Part shown: positions 24,636 through 45,129 of the stretch, in pieces
Layout: each line of letters begins with the position of its first letter
Position numbering within the stretch: the stretch's first letter is position 1
Assembly (NCBI GenBank): GCA_012295275.1
Contig: CM022679.1
Location: 29,922,654-29,982,653 of the forward strand
Length of the DNA stretch: 60,000 bases
Direction: 5' to 3'
Source of the DNA: Chrysomallon squamiferum
Lineage: Eukaryota > Mollusca > Gastropoda > Neomphalida > Peltospiridae
The notes under the pieces: model-generated
What the model was told of the DNA's origin: nothing
The model's input: the letters and a program-made list of their open reading frames with translations, nothing else
Databases searched by the model: none
Position numbers and translations under genes: made by a program

Positions 24636-25727
24636 TTATATCGAGTATCGACGATTACCGTCGTTTATTATTTGAACCTTTTTTAAATCCAGATGAAGAG
24701 AGCATGAATGTGTCACTACAGACTGAAAAAGTAATATGATGTTGTAGTCAATCAAATCAGCTTCGAAAACTATGTTGAAACAATAAATTTCATTAAAGTA
24801 TATTTGTAACGATTTAAACGATATTTTTAACTCTATTAAATTAAAAGCCATAATCGATCAGTATTTTGTTTATTTATTTATACCATTTATAATCAGTCAT
24901 CATCATCATTATTACTATTATTATATTCTTTATTACAAATATTTCCACACACATAAATTAAATGTTTCATTCTAAATACATTTGTACTTAATTCCATTAA
25001 AGTAATATAACACTTCATAATAGACAACAAGGTGTGTGTGTGCGTGTGTGTGTGTGTGAGTTTGTGGGTGGGTGTATGTAAAATAACAGTCTAAACTGTA
25101 TAAATTATAATAATTATAATAATTACTGCAAAAAATATTTTCGATTTAATTAAAAGAAATCATTGTGTGACGATGTTAACAGTGAAACACAATTCATGTC
25201 TGACAACAGAACAACGATATCAGACTGGTTAGTCACATGCAATACAAGACTTTCCGATATATTAAATTATCAATTAGCATGTTGATATAGTGATTTATTA
25301 ACACGATATTGTCAATCTTGATGAATATTTAATGCAACATTCAATACCTTTCTTGTTCATTGGAGACAGTAATTTGAAGCACTGGAAATGTTTGCACAGT
25401 ATTACAAAAACTGCTATAATTGGCTGGTTGACAGTAAAAATATCATACGCAAGAGGAAGCTTGCTACGTTACAGAACTGACTGAGTTGTTACGCTAAAAT
25501 TTGTTAGTGTGTAAATACGAAAAATTGTATTAAAGATAATAACATTTAGAAATTATTAGACAAACAACTTTATATTCAAACATTTCATCATTCGATGCAA
25601 CTGAAACAGCTGAAACTAGAATAATTTTATTAAGATAATAACACTAATTTATTTGAGGAAAGATTTGATAATTTCAAAATATTTCGTGGCACTTGTCAAT
25701 AAAATAAGAAGATTTAAGAAGAAAAAA

Positions 25728-29018
<3,291 letters not shown>

Positions 29019-29089
29019 TCTGAATAATCTCTGAAAACTGAAATGTTAGAGTACAAGCAAGTGTCTGTTAATTAATCAAGTGATAATTT

Positions 29090-29146
29090 AATAAATTGTA
29101 AAAAAAAAGAAATCTCCTAAAATTGTAATTGGAAATTCTAAATAAA
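29090..29146 (+). terminator. Gene 5 polyadenylation signals (AATAAA, two)
   Basis: AATAAA at 29090-29095 and 29141-29146. The second is conserved in gene 7. Confidence 0.6.
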
Positions 29147-29196
29147 TATCTTCATTTACATAATCTTGTACTAGTTTTTTTTATATATATATATAT

Positions 29197-29251
<55 letters not shown>

Positions 29252-29300
29252 TAAAAAAAATTCGATCATAAAAGGGTAAAGAAATAGTAATAATAATACA

Positions 29301-29347
<47 letters not shown>

Positions 29348-29639
29348 ATAAATAAATAAACAAATGATTTTTGACAGGTATCAATATTTTTTTTCTTGCA
29401 TATAAACATATAAACAAAGACACTGACACACATACATACATACATACATAGATACGTACATACATACGTACATACATACAGACATACATAAATACATACA
29501 TATATACATACATACATACTTTTTTCTATTTTTGCCTAAATTAATCTCTCGATACATACATTCTTGATATTACTATTATATTTATTTATTTAATTTTACT
29601 TATTTATTTATTTATTTATTTATTTATTTGTTATTATTT

Positions 29640-29777
29640 TTATATCATTTTTGCAGTAACATTTTTCAAATCACCAACTGACTGAAAAACATTAACATGC
29701 TAATCGCATGAAAAAACTCGTCTTTGTATATGAGTAGCTCTAAATAATACGAAGAATAAGAAGAAGAAGAAGAAAAA

Positions 29778-29808
<31 letters not shown>

Positions 29809-30900
29809 CTGCCCTTAGTACTTTTTTAAATTTATATATGGTTTGTGTAAAATTATTATTAAAATACACAGAACATAAATGAACTTGTTGGGTTTATTTT
29901 TATTTGTTTGTTATAAAGACTTAAAAAACAAAAACAGTGATAATCTTCTTGCAGTAACCATAGTAACCACAGCATGGGTATGTGCTGCTCAGAAAGTGAA
30001 CGGTAAAGAGATCTTGCTGATAATATATAACTAGCCATTTATATTCAGCCATTAATGTTATATGACGTCAGTTACCAGGCGACGAAGGCTTTTATCTGTT
30101 ATATAAGTCTGTTTATGTAGTAGTTCTATTCAATAATGCGTCTAATATTGCACTACCTGTTCTCACTATATATATATTAAAAAGTAATTGTTTAATATAA
30201 CTATAGCATTTATTGTTTCTCAATAATTCTTCACCTACCTCAGAATATTTATTATTATTACACACAGATATTATTTCGTTTGTTAATTTCTTTATTTATT
30301 GTAAAATTAAGCCATATTAGTATCAGCATGATTAATTAATAAAAAAAAAAAGAAGAGTTATTGTGTCCCACTCAGAAAGTGAGCGACAAAGAGATGTTGC
30401 TGATAACATATAAGAGAAATCCACCCAGTATTTTGTTTCTAATATAACATAATACACAAGCTAAAATTCATACAGAAACCTGAAAAATTAAAAAGTGTTG
30501 CTCTGTAGTTAAACGAATATTTGTTTAATCAATAGCAAAGACTGCTACATTTAGTTTCAGATAAAAAAAATGTATTAACCACCTCCAACATTACATGAAG
30601 GAATTGCAATTAATGAGTACAACGACTTCATTGTAAATTTACAGTCCGTAACATCTATTATGAAAACAGACAAAAAATGTATAATAAAAATAAATATGTG
30701 GTAATCATAAAGCATACAGACATGCATAATACATACATAGATGCGTACATGTTCCACTTCTCCTACAATCTTTTTTTTTTTTATTATTTTTTTTTTTTAG
30801 CTCTTCCTTCTGAATATTGCTGGAGCATAAGAACAAAATTACCATACATTACTAATGTAAATGAACGTAATTATTTATGAAAATAATAAAAATAAAAAAT
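29640..30900 (-). repeat. Dispersed repeat R, copy 3
   Basis: Reverse complement of 16750-18460 without the SINE-bearing part. Contains GAGTTATTGTGTCCCACTC. Confidence 0.75.
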
Positions 30901-31042
30901 ACTTCGTTAGAGATTACCATCGAGGTGTTACAGGCTTCAGATTGAAACCTCCCGAGTGCACCATATGAGGTTTTACCTTTTCATCAATATCGCCTTTAGG
31001 CCGCTGCATTTATTTGGATGAAACACCGTTAACAGTTGAATG

Positions 31043-31245
31043 GAATGGAAAAAAATTAACGTGCTAATCAGAGCAAGCTGTTGTGAAGCACGTCTGCGAC
31101 GGGCGCGCTTTCTGACAGGTCAGCGGGCGTGCCCGTCGCAGAAAAGAGTTTTGGGTAAGGAAAGAATGGGTTCTCGTCACGATTGCAGGACACAAGGGAG
31201 TGTCCAGCATATCGAATCGTGACGAGTCGGTACCGAGTTAAGAGT
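31043..31245. mobile_element. Approximately 0.2 kb insertion with two strong hairpins
   Basis: Absent from the matching site upstream of gene 4 (near 19460). Flanked by GAATG on both sides (31038-31042, 31246-31250). Hairpin 1: arms 31094-31108 and 31127-31141, 14 of 15 Watson-Crick pairs plus one G-U. Hairpin 2: arms 31173-31184 and 31215-31226, 12 perfect pairs, with nested GGACAC/GTGTCC. CpG-rich compared with its surroundings. Family unknown; a non-autonomous element is likely. Confidence 0.6.
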
Positions 31246-31510
31246 GAATGTTTTATGTTCATTCTGAACCGCTTCAAAATCTCATGAGTGTTTACAGTGC
31301 TGTGTAATGTGCTAAGATGCATGTCCACACAGGACAAGTCGATGTAATGGAAGAATATATCAGCTGTTTGACGAATATATCAGCTGTTTCAGTTTTTGTT
31401 TTCAATAATCTAAGAGAACAAACGTTAATAAATATATACACGTCTGTTTCAAACCTGGCTCAAATTGTTGTTGCTCAAATTTCGATCTACAGCTAGAAGA
31501 ATCTTCAGAC

Positions 31511-31817
31511 ATGTTTTACAAAAATTTGTTTCTTGGAGTTCTAATTCTTCATTTCTTTGGATTAACTTGGTGCCACTGTCCTGTCTGTACCAACTACGAC
31601 AACTTCAGTGATCTCCTTCAAAACAACTCTGGTTCTTCAAGCACGTTTCTTGTGTTCAAAGACTTCGGACTACTACGATGTGTTCAGCAATGTCTGTTCA
31701 GAACAAGATATCAACTTTGACATTACCACGAACATTTGTGAACTAAACCAGGAAAGCAACGGCAAACTGCTGTTTAAAAATAGAAGTATTTACTCTGAAA
31801 TACAGAACTGGCCCAAG
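31511..31817 (+). pseudogene. Gene 6 exon 1: PAN exon with 8-bp deletion
   Basis: 307 bp against 315. Donor CCCAAG|GTGTGT kept. The lost bases include the codons around CQS of the core. Confidence 0.87.
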
Positions 31818-32113
31818 GTGTGTTAATTAGTTCTCTTTTTTAAATTAAATGATACCTGCATTTTCTTTGTAGGTTACAGAAATTTATCAGATGGAGTAAA
31901 AACGTATGTATATTTAAGGTTTTTTTTTATGTGTGTGCATAATGTGTATATCTGTGTATATGTACATGTGTCAGTGTTTATGGCTGAATGATTGGATGTG
32001 TATAGATATATATATACACATGTCGCACATTATATATATGTATAAAGATTGTGTGCGTATGAGTATTATGGCATAACCGTATCTTAAAATATAACAATAT
32101 GAATGTTTTTTGG

Positions 32114-32116
<3 letters not shown>

Positions 32117-32190
<74 letters not shown>
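32117..32190. repeat. (CT)n microsatellite, gene 6 intron 1
   Basis: About 36 CT units. Confidence 0.97.
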
Positions 32191-32195
<5 letters not shown>

Positions 32196-32617
32196 CCGTA
32201 TAATTGTTTTATGATTTCTATTTTAAATCTTTTTATACTTAATAAACCTTAAAATGAACATCTAAACTGCCTCCGTTCGGCCACTGACGTTTTGATCTTG
32301 TATTTCTCAACTTCTGATACAAAATCTTGATAACAACACGTTTCCAATTTACCGTAAGGTATGATTATCGCTAATCGAAAAGATATTTAGTAGCAGTAAC
32401 CAAAAAAAACCCCACATTCATCAATCAGTTATTTGATGCAAGTTTTTACTTATGTTACAGGTTCCTACGCAGAGATTTGTGTGATTTGTGCATAATCGAC
32501 GCAGGTCCTACGAGAATCCAAGGACATTCATACGATCCCGCGCGATATATATATATATTGTTATTTTTATTTTTTTTTTTTTAAATCTGTACTTCTGCAT
32601 TCCAGGAAGTAAATTTG

Positions 32618-32775
32618 AAATGTTTGGCAGCTTCAAAATATGTCAAATGTTATACACAAAGAGAGGTTATTACTTCATGTTTGCCTCAGTGTGTCCAATC
32701 ATCCTCTTCTCCATTAACGACATTATGTTATATTACAGCACATTCCTACATGTGTACGTGTCTACAAAGTACTTA
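32618..32775 (+). other. Intron block shared with genes 1 and 4
   Basis: Third copy of the block at 2050-2210 and 21898-22060, in an open frame. Confidence 0.5.
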
Positions 32776-33008
32776 TAAATAATACTGAATTTTTAATTCC
32801 CGAAAACTAATTGTTTAACGTGTAATTACTCGTTGTTTCTACCTGTGTTTTAGTGTGTAACAACATCTTGTGAACAGATACATTTCACACTTGATGAGTT
32901 CTATATATATTTTATTGTCTGAAACTTTTGATTAGTTTCAAATCTGTGCATGCACTACTGTTATTGTTACTACATTTAATTTATTTATTTATTTACTTAT
33001 TCAATCAG

Positions 33009-33184
33009 AAACATCACCTCTGGATGTTGGTTACATCAAGGCCTCAACTTTCCCCTTCTTTTACAAGATTCATGAAGCTTTAACCACGTTTGAGGAGGCT
33101 AGAAACACGTGTATAGAAGAAGGGGACAGCTGATGGAAATACAGTCTGCTGAGAAAAATAGTTATATAAAAGGAGTCATAAAAG
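33009..33184 (+). pseudogene. Gene 6 exon 3: CTLD first half with one-base deletion
   Basis: 176 bp; the missing G is in the GAAGAAGGGG run at about 33118-33124. Confidence 0.87.
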
Positions 33185-33266
33185 GTACGAGATACCACAC
33201 AAACAGTTTTTCATTGTGAAGAAATTTAACTATCATTTTCCTTTTTTCTTCATTTTCTTCTACATC

Positions 33267-33310
33267 TTCTTCTTCTTCTTCTTCTTCTTCTTCTTCTTCT
33301 TCTTCTTCTT

Positions 33311-33341
<31 letters not shown>

Positions 33342-33375
33342 TTATTATTATTATTACTGTTGTTGTTGTTGTTGT
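33267..33375. repeat. (CTT)n-(ATT)n-(GTT)n array, gene 6 intron 3
   Basis: Longer CTT run than in gene 4. Confidence 0.95.
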
Positions 33376-33570
33376 CGTTGTTATTGTTTTGATAATGTTT
33401 CCTATGACCTCTGTTCCTTCTAGTATTCTCGCTGTTTTGTTATTATTTAGTTATCTTAATACTTCACAGAATCCAAGCTAGATCACCTAGAAAAATTACT
33501 TTATCACTACTGCACCTTCAAATCATACAAGTTTAAACTATTAACTTTTTCCTTTATTTGTTTATTTTAG

Positions 33571-33803
33571 ATCTTAACACAGTTCAGGTGTTCTTTGGGG
33601 CCACTCATTTTTCAGGCGAATGGAGATGGAATTCCAGTAACACAGAAGTTGTGTTTACTGACTGGCACCCTGGCCAACCTAACAATAAAAAGGGCAACCA
33701 GTATTGTTCGGCTTTTAGAAGGCCGTTTGACTGGAAATGGAATGATTGTCACTGCTATAAAAAGTTTTCGTCTATTTGTGAAATATCTTATGAACAGATC
33801 TAA
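33571..33803 (+). pseudogene. Gene 6 exon 4: CTLD second half (intact)
   Basis: 233 bp. TDWHPGQPNN, WKWNDCHC, SSICEISYEQI, TAA. Acceptor TTTATTTTAG|ATC. Confidence 0.87.
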
Positions 33804-33941
33804 TTCATTTAAAAGGTGGAAACAAAATAAGAAATAATAATAATAATAAAAACGGCAACAAAGAAAACTGTATAGTGTATAAGTGGAGACTGAATTGTTA
33901 TAAATGGCAGAAAATGTTTTCATTTATCTTTTAAATAGCAT

Positions 33942-33947
33942 AATAAA
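33942..33947 (+). terminator. Gene 6 polyadenylation signal AATAAA
   Basis: About 140 bp after the stop. Confidence 0.55.
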
Positions 33948-34958
33948 ATTAGATCATTTTCTTTTCAAATTAAAACAATAATTCCCCGACTCATCGAAAT
34001 GGTAAATACTCCCCTACAGACAGCCTTTGTGTATTAAAATAATTAAATCTTTACGAGTTAAACTGAAAAATACTTGATAAAAGTCTGCTGTCAGTCTATC
34101 ACATTATTTAACTGCATTGTTTGCTTCATCAAGAGTTATTTCTCCTTCTGTTGTGTCTCTGTCATCGTCAAACACAACACAGGCAGTACACAACAACACA
34201 AAAGAAAACAACAACATGACACGGAAATACATAACAAAACTTGACAGAGCTGGATTTAAATTTAATGTGATGTAAATTTAGTATGCTTTTATAATATCAT
34301 TTGATATTACAGTGGATATCATTTTAAGTTAAATGTGCACTTCTCACATCTATTATTAAACACTGACATAATACACTGGTAACTGAATACGAAACCTACG
34401 TGACGGCATTTTTATTAATTAATAATTACCACTATCGAGTTATCTAAAATTAGGAATGTGAGAAGCTGCACGTACATTACAACTTCCACACTAAATAGGT
34501 TATGTCTCGATTACGGAATTTCCCTGATGGGATACGTCAACGACGGGTTGTGAAGAGTTATTCCCCTTGAGGGCCATTAGTAATACTGGAGCTGAGGAAG
34601 ATGATATTTGTCTCTTTGACTTCATTTTACAAACTAACGAGAAATACTAACGTCATTTTTATTTTGTAGAAAATACTAAGGTCCAATTTTTTTCATGTAG
34701 GTCCATTTCTAGACGCACAACGTCAAAGTAAAACTGTAAAGATTACTACCATTCAGATGTTCCCTGGGTTAGGTTTTAATTTCCCATTACTTTGATGGTC
34801 TGTTACAGAATGACCCTTCTCTTTAGTAATATTAATGGCATGATTACCTGCCACAGTCATAATAATCGTGACTTGATTTTTCTTTCCTTCTTTCTTTCTT
34901 TTTCTTTCTTTCTTTTCTTCTTCTTCTTCTTCTTCTTCTTCTTCTTCTTCTTCTTCTT

Positions 34959-34989
<31 letters not shown>

Positions 34990-36253
34990 TTATTATTATT
35001 ATTATTATTACTACTACTATTATTATTAGTATTATTATTATGGGTAACTTATATCGAGTATCGACGATTACCGTCGTTTATTATTTGAACCTTTTTTAAA
35101 TCCAGATGAAGAGAGCATGAATGTGTCACTACAGACTGAAAAAGTAATATAATGTTGTAGTCAATGAAATCAGCTTCGAAAACTATGTTGAAACAATAAA
35201 TTTCATTAAAGTATATTTGTAACGATTTAAACGATATTTTTAACTCTATTAAATTAAAAGCATAATCGATCAGTATTTTGTTTATTTATTTATACCATTT
35301 ATAATCAGTCATCATCATCATTATTACTATTATTATATTATTATTACAAAAATTTCCACACACATAAATTAAATGTTTCCTTCTAAATACATTTGTACTT
35401 AATTCCATTAAAGTAATATAACACTTCATAATAGACAACAAGGTGTGTGTGTGCGTGTTTGTGTGTGTGTGTGTGTTTGTGGGTGGGTGTATGTAAAATA
35501 ACAGTCTAAACTGTATAAATTATAATAATTATAATAATTACTGCAAAAAATATTTTCGATTTAATTTAAAGAAATCATTGTGTGACGATGTTAACAGTGA
35601 AACACAATTCATGTTTGACAACAGAACAACGATATCAGACTGGTTAGTCACATGCAATACAAGACTTTCCGGTATATTAAATTATCGATTACCTTCTTGA
35701 TATAGTGATTTATTGACATGATATTGTCAATCTTGATGAATATTTAATGCAACATTCAACACCTTTCTTGTTCATTGGAGACAGTAATTTGAAGCACTGG
35801 AAATGTTTCCACAGTATTACAAAAACTGCTGTTTGGTGACATATAGAAATGAAAATGTTTAAAATACTTTAAAAAAAAACTTCTTTATTCTTTGTTGCCA
35901 TAGAATGTAGATGTTTTTCAATTAATTATTATTATTATTTTCAAAGTATTCATTCTGCTATACGTCTGTAGTTGGCTGGATGACAGTAAAAATATCATAC
36001 GCAAGAGGAAGCTTGCTACGTTACAGAACTGACTGAGTTGTTACGCTAAAATTTGTTAGTGTGTAAATACGAAACATTCTATTAAAGATAATAACATTTA
36101 GAAATGATTAGACAAACAACTTTATATTCAAACATTTCATCATTCGATGCAACTGAAACAGCTGAAACTAGAATAATTTTATTAAGATAATAACACTAAT
36201 TTATTTGAGAAAAGATTTGATAATTTCATATAAGAAGATTTAAGAAGAAAAAC
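33948..36253. other. Intergenic region, genes 6 to 7
   Basis: Collinear with the gene 4-5 spacer but with most of the ACACAAC minisatellite deleted. CTTT/CTT/ATT array at 34885-35040. About 130 bp extra at around 35833-35970. No gene. Confidence 0.7.
34885..35040. repeat. (CTTT)n-(CTT)n-(ATT)n array
   Basis: Homologue of 24475-24635 with a different unit balance. Confidence 0.95.
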
Positions 36254-40707
<4,454 letters not shown>

Positions 40708-40844
40708 TCTGAATAATCTCTGAAAACTGAAATATTAGAGTACAAGCAAGTGTCTGTTAATTAATCAAGAGATAATTTAGTATATTGAAACTGTTTTGTT
40801 ACGAAAAGAAAAGAAATCTCCTAAAATTGTAATTGGAAATTCTA

Positions 40845-40850
40845 AATAAA
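40845..40850 (+). terminator. Gene 7 polyadenylation signal AATAAA
   Basis: Conserved with the second signal of gene 5. Confidence 0.6.
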
Positions 40851-40895
40851 CATCTTCATTTACATAATCTTGTACTAGTTTTTTTGTATATATAT

Positions 40896-40930
<35 letters not shown>

Positions 40931-41329
40931 TAAAAAAAATTCGAACTTAATTACATCTTTCATTTCAAATGATCATAAAAGAGTAAAGAAATAGTAATAA
41001 TAATACTAATAATAATAATACTTAATAAATAAATAAACAAATTATTTTTGACAGGTACCAATATTTTTTTCTTGCATATAAACATATAAACAAACACACT
41101 GACACACATACATACATACATACATACATACATAGATACGTACATACATACATACATAGATACATACAGACATACATAAATACATACATATATACATACA
41201 TACATACTTTTTTCTATTTTTGCCTAAATTAATCTCTCGATACATACATTCTTGATATTACCATTATATTTATTTATTTAATTTTACTTATTTATTTATT
41301 TATTTATTTTTATATCATTTTTGCAGTAA

Positions 41330-41452
41330 CATTTTTCAAATCACCAACTGATTGAAAAACATGAACATGCTAATCGCATGAAAAAACTCGTCTTTGTATA
41401 TGAGTAGCTCTAAATAATACGAAGAATAAGAAGAAGAAGAAGAAAAAAAAAA

Positions 41453-41495
<43 letters not shown>

Positions 41496-42740
41496 CTGCC
41501 CTTAGTACTTTTTTTTATTTATTTATGGTTTGTGTAAAATTATTATTAAAATACACAGAACATAAATGAACTTGTTGGGTTTATTCTTATTTGTTTGTTA
41601 TAAAGACTTAAAAAACAAAAACAGTGATAATCTTCTTGCAGTAACCATAGTAACCACAGCATGGATATGTGCTGCTCAGAAAGTGAACGGTTAATTTCTT
41701 TATTTATTGTAAAATTAAGCCATATTAGTATCAGCATTATTTATTATAAAAAAAACAAAAAAGAGTTATTGTGTCCCACTCAGAAAGTGAGCGACAAAGA
41801 GATGTTGCTGATAACATATAAGAGAAATCCACCCAGTATTTTGTTTCTAATATAACATAAAGCACAAGCTAAAATTCATACAGAAACCTTAAAAATTTAA
41901 AAGTGTTGCTAAAATTCATACAGAAACCTTAAAATCAAAAAGTGTTGCTCTGTAGTTAAACGAATATTTGTTTAATCAATAGCAAAGACTGCAACATTTA
42001 GTTTTCAGATAAAATATGTAATAATCACCTTTAACAGTACATCAAGGAGTTGCGGTCGATTTTGTTTCTACTTACTGACGATTTTTGTAGTGAATAAATA
42101 ATGCTTTTTCTATGCATAATTCTTCTTGTTCGTTTAAATGATAGTAGCGCTGTATTTCACAATTAAAATTAGTGTTTTGTTTCTTTCAAGACGTCGAGTT
42201 ACTTAAATAAACGGTTAATTAACAACTCATTCACCAGGCAGGCTGTGACTCAGTGGTTAGATTAGCTGGTTGATGGTGAATCACAAGATCGATGCTCTTC
42301 CGAGCTTCCATTGTGTCATTTCCCAGTCCCGTCAGTGTTCCAAAGGTGGTAGTCTTTGACTTCCCGAATGGATGTAGATTGTAGAAGATACTTCGGTTCT
42401 GATAAATAATAATACAAAAAAAATAATAGTAAAAAAAAATAAGTCAGTATATTGATCAAATAAGAGTAAACTTGATGCCAGCAAATGAAATATTAACGTC
42501 TTCCTTCCAACTGATTCTCTGTGACGCGGAATTCGCAGCTAATGAGTATTACATTGCACAGTTCGTAACGTCTATAATAAACACAAACATGTGATAATCA
42601 TATAACACACATCTTCATCTTCAATTTTTATTTTTGTAAATTCAATTTCACCTCTTCGTTGTGAATATTTTTTGAGCACAAGAGCAACATTTCCATACAT
42701 TTTTAATATAAATTAACGTAATTATTTTCAAATAGCATAA
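41330..42740 (-). repeat. Dispersed repeat R, copy 4 (with nested SINE)
   Basis: Reverse complement of 16700-18460 with an internal deletion near 41690. Marks the right edge of the segmental duplication. Confidence 0.75.
42225..42435 (+). mobile_element. tRNA-derived SINE
   Basis: Head has TGACTCAGTGGTTAGATTAG (A-box-like) and AGATCGATGCTC (degenerate B box), a body of about 120 bp, and an A-rich tail. Reverse-complement match of 17142-17347, in the same place within repeat R, so it was inserted before R was copied. Confidence 0.72.
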
Positions 42741-43204
42741 ACAAAAATAAATAAAAAAATATTTAATGATTTTACACGTTCGGAGATAGGACGTATTGTG
42801 ATGCATGCAAAAACAAATCTTCTTTTGTCCTGATGTGCGGGCCATTAACCTAGTTAGAATGACCACAAGAGTTGGATCCATCATAGACCGCTTGTTTTTA
42901 TTTATCAGATCTCGCTGAGTGCTCACTCACTGCGAGCAATCCTTCGATGACTGTGTATTTTCGGAAACACAGACACATTTCACCTATAAACTGATGTTTG
43001 ACCTACGTATATATCATACCACAGTAACTTGTAAGTGGTCTGTGACAAGTCCAACACGTGTGCTATTGAACAGCGATCCTGTTAGACATCGCATCACAAG
43101 GAGATTACTGCATCTAGACATATGTGTCATAAAAACAAGTAAATACCCATGCAGTTGTTGTTATCATTATCATCATTCTTATTACTGATTTTATTATTAT
43201 TATT

Positions 43205-43236
<32 letters not shown>

Positions 43237-43615
43237 TTAGTGATTGTTGGTTATCCCTGGCAAATTGTCTGAATTAGTTTATTGTCTGTGTCGTTATCAC
43301 AACAGTTTATTATTATAAACGTGTGTAAAAAAAATCCTTTGATCAGAGCTTACAGATGAAGGTTTGATTGGTTAATATTTTCTCAGTACAATCATTTAGC
43401 TGTCCCAGTTTCTAAAGCATAATAGTTTTTGTCAAAGACAACGATATTTGATCTGTATGTATATCGCTAAATACAAATTATTCTCATTTTCCTTGCATTA
43501 TGGAATTTCCCAACGAATTTTATTTTTTCCCGAAAGGAATAGTGATGGTTATGAAACTTAGTGGATGATTCATCAGGTTATGTATATATTTAATATTAGT
43601 CAGAGATGTTTACTG

Positions 43616-43617
<2 letters not shown>

Positions 43618-43679
<62 letters not shown>

Positions 43680-43760
43680 TACTACTACTACTAATACTAA
43701 TACCACTATTTATTCTACTACTAATACCAGTACAACTTCTGCTATTACTACACTACTGCT
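43618..43760. repeat. (ATT)n-(CTA)n array
   Basis: Perfect ATT run followed by CTA/ATA variants. Confidence 0.95.
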
Positions 43761-44828
43761 ACTACTAAACAGACGCATACACACATGCAAATATCTGTGT
43801 ATTACATTTGGACCCTTAAAATGTTTGATCAGTATATGTATGTTTGTGCGTGCGTGTGTGTATGTGCTTATGTGTCTGCTGTATATTTACATATACGATT
43901 CAATTTAGACAGATATCATTTTGTTGGAGTATGGTTACGCGTATGCATATGCACGTGTTTGTGTCTGAATTCCCTATTCAAAGTTTAGAAAGAAATCGAT
44001 ATATTGTTATTACTGTTTTATGAAAGATTTATGTTTTGCCGTATGAATCGGGTATCACTTTTCTTATTGTTGTTTCCACGTTTCGTTAGAGATGCAAAGT
44101 TACCAAAAGGAGAAACACGTGACTACCTACCATTTACAACAGTCTGTTAACAAAACTATCAATCTGTCGGTTATACCCACATACACACACACATATATAT
44201 ATATATATACTTGAATACATACACACAATTATATGCACATGTACATACTTGCATGCATACATACACAGATACACACAGTTGTATACATAAATGCATACTT
44301 ATATCCATACCTACACACAAACAGATACATTCTTTCATATATATATATACATATACACACAAACACCCATTTTTATACTTAATTGCATCCATACTTACAC
44401 ACACACACAATTATATATATACATACTTGCATATATGCATACATACTTAAAAACATACAGGTTAATCAGGTTAAAATTCAAATATTACTTTCAGTTAAAA
44501 TTAGGAACATTTATGAAATATCGTTTCATTCAATCAGTAGACGTTACCATTTTCAATGTGGCGTTATTTAGAGCGTTCGCCTGCACAATGTACGTAGCTA
44601 TTTGAAACATTTAACAGTGATAAAAGAATTAAAGAGTTTTTTTTCTTCTTTTTTTCACGATATTCACAGGCAAGAGAACATAAAATTTATCCAGACGTGA
44701 AATGTTTAAAAATTTAAACGTTCATTTGTGGTGGGTCATGTGAATCGCTGAAGATGTATTGATATTCAGTCAATCATATTAAAGGGCATTCAGTTTACAG
44801 TACTTATCTACTCAGATCTATATCTCTA

Positions 44829-45052
44829 CACAGTGAAACTCCTCCAAACCGAACTCTCTCTATAAACCGAAATTGTTTGAAAACCAAACTTATTTCTTAA
44901 ACCCGTGATTTACACAGTTTTAACTGCTGAAAGTAACCCCTCAAAACAAAAAACGTTAAAAAGTCACAGGCGCATGCTAAAGTATCTTGTTTCTGGGTAA
45001 TTTCTGAGCATCTATAGCAACCGAGTTCTGTTCAGAGCAGTTTCACTGTATA
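44829..45052. mobile_element. MITE-like element, Tc1/mariner-pogo type candidate
   Basis: Ends are inverted repeats: left ACAGTGAAACTCCTC, right (reverse complement) ACAGTGAAACTGCTC, flanked by TA-containing sequence. About 220 bp, no ORF. The left end continues CAAACCGAACTCTCTCTATA. Confidence 0.55.
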
Positions 45053-45129
45053 TAAAACGGTCTCTACAATAATGCACAGAAACGTTATTTCAGTGCCTCA
45101 GGGAATTATCAATAATAAATTGAAGTTAG

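Larger units (their letters stand above)
23353..25727. other. Intergenic region, genes 4 to 5
   Basis: 23520-23740 is an inverted, degenerate stretch of the 30-bp GTTGTGT minisatellite. 23800-24400 is unique-looking AT-rich DNA. 24475-24635 is a CTTT/CTT/ATT array. The last 150 bp before gene 5 are conserved with gene 7 and include GCAACTGAAACAGCTGAAAC, an IRF-like/E-box-like stretch of unproven role. Confidence 0.6.
29147..31510. other. Intergenic region, genes 5 to 6
   Basis: GATA array 29198-29250, TAA array 29279-29345, CATA array 29423-29517, TTTA array 29575-29630, then repeat R copy 3 (about 29640-30900), a block matching 19320-19560 upstream of gene 4, and the hairpin insertion at 31043-31245. 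No gene. Confidence 0.7.
31511..33803 (+). pseudogene. Gene 6: PAN/EGF-like/C-type lectin pseudogene lacking the EGF exon
   Basis: Signal MFYKNLFLGVLILHFF and the start of the PAN domain are intact, then an 8-bp deletion (after CLFRTR) shifts the frame. The EGF exon is missing: compared with gene 4, about 580 bp of intron-exon-intron are deleted at about 32430, with short ATCAG homology at the junction. Exon 3 has lost one G in a G-run, giving a stop after CIEEGDS. Exon 4 is fully open. Since the EGF exon runs phase 0 to 1, its loss would break the frame by itself. Confidence 0.87.

Noticed and set aside
33612-33923. 103-codon ORF opposite gene 6 exon 4 (and 8840-9097 opposite gene 2 exon 4)
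   Set aside because: Antisense shadows of the conserved lectin exon.
42232-42304. Functional tRNA gene
   Set aside because: A- and B-box-like motifs are degenerate, no cloverleaf could be drawn, and the sequence continues into a SINE body with an A-rich tail.
42919-43188. 89-codon ORF upstream of gene 8
   Set aside because: No recognisable domain, no flanking splice signals of note, no paralogue in the window.
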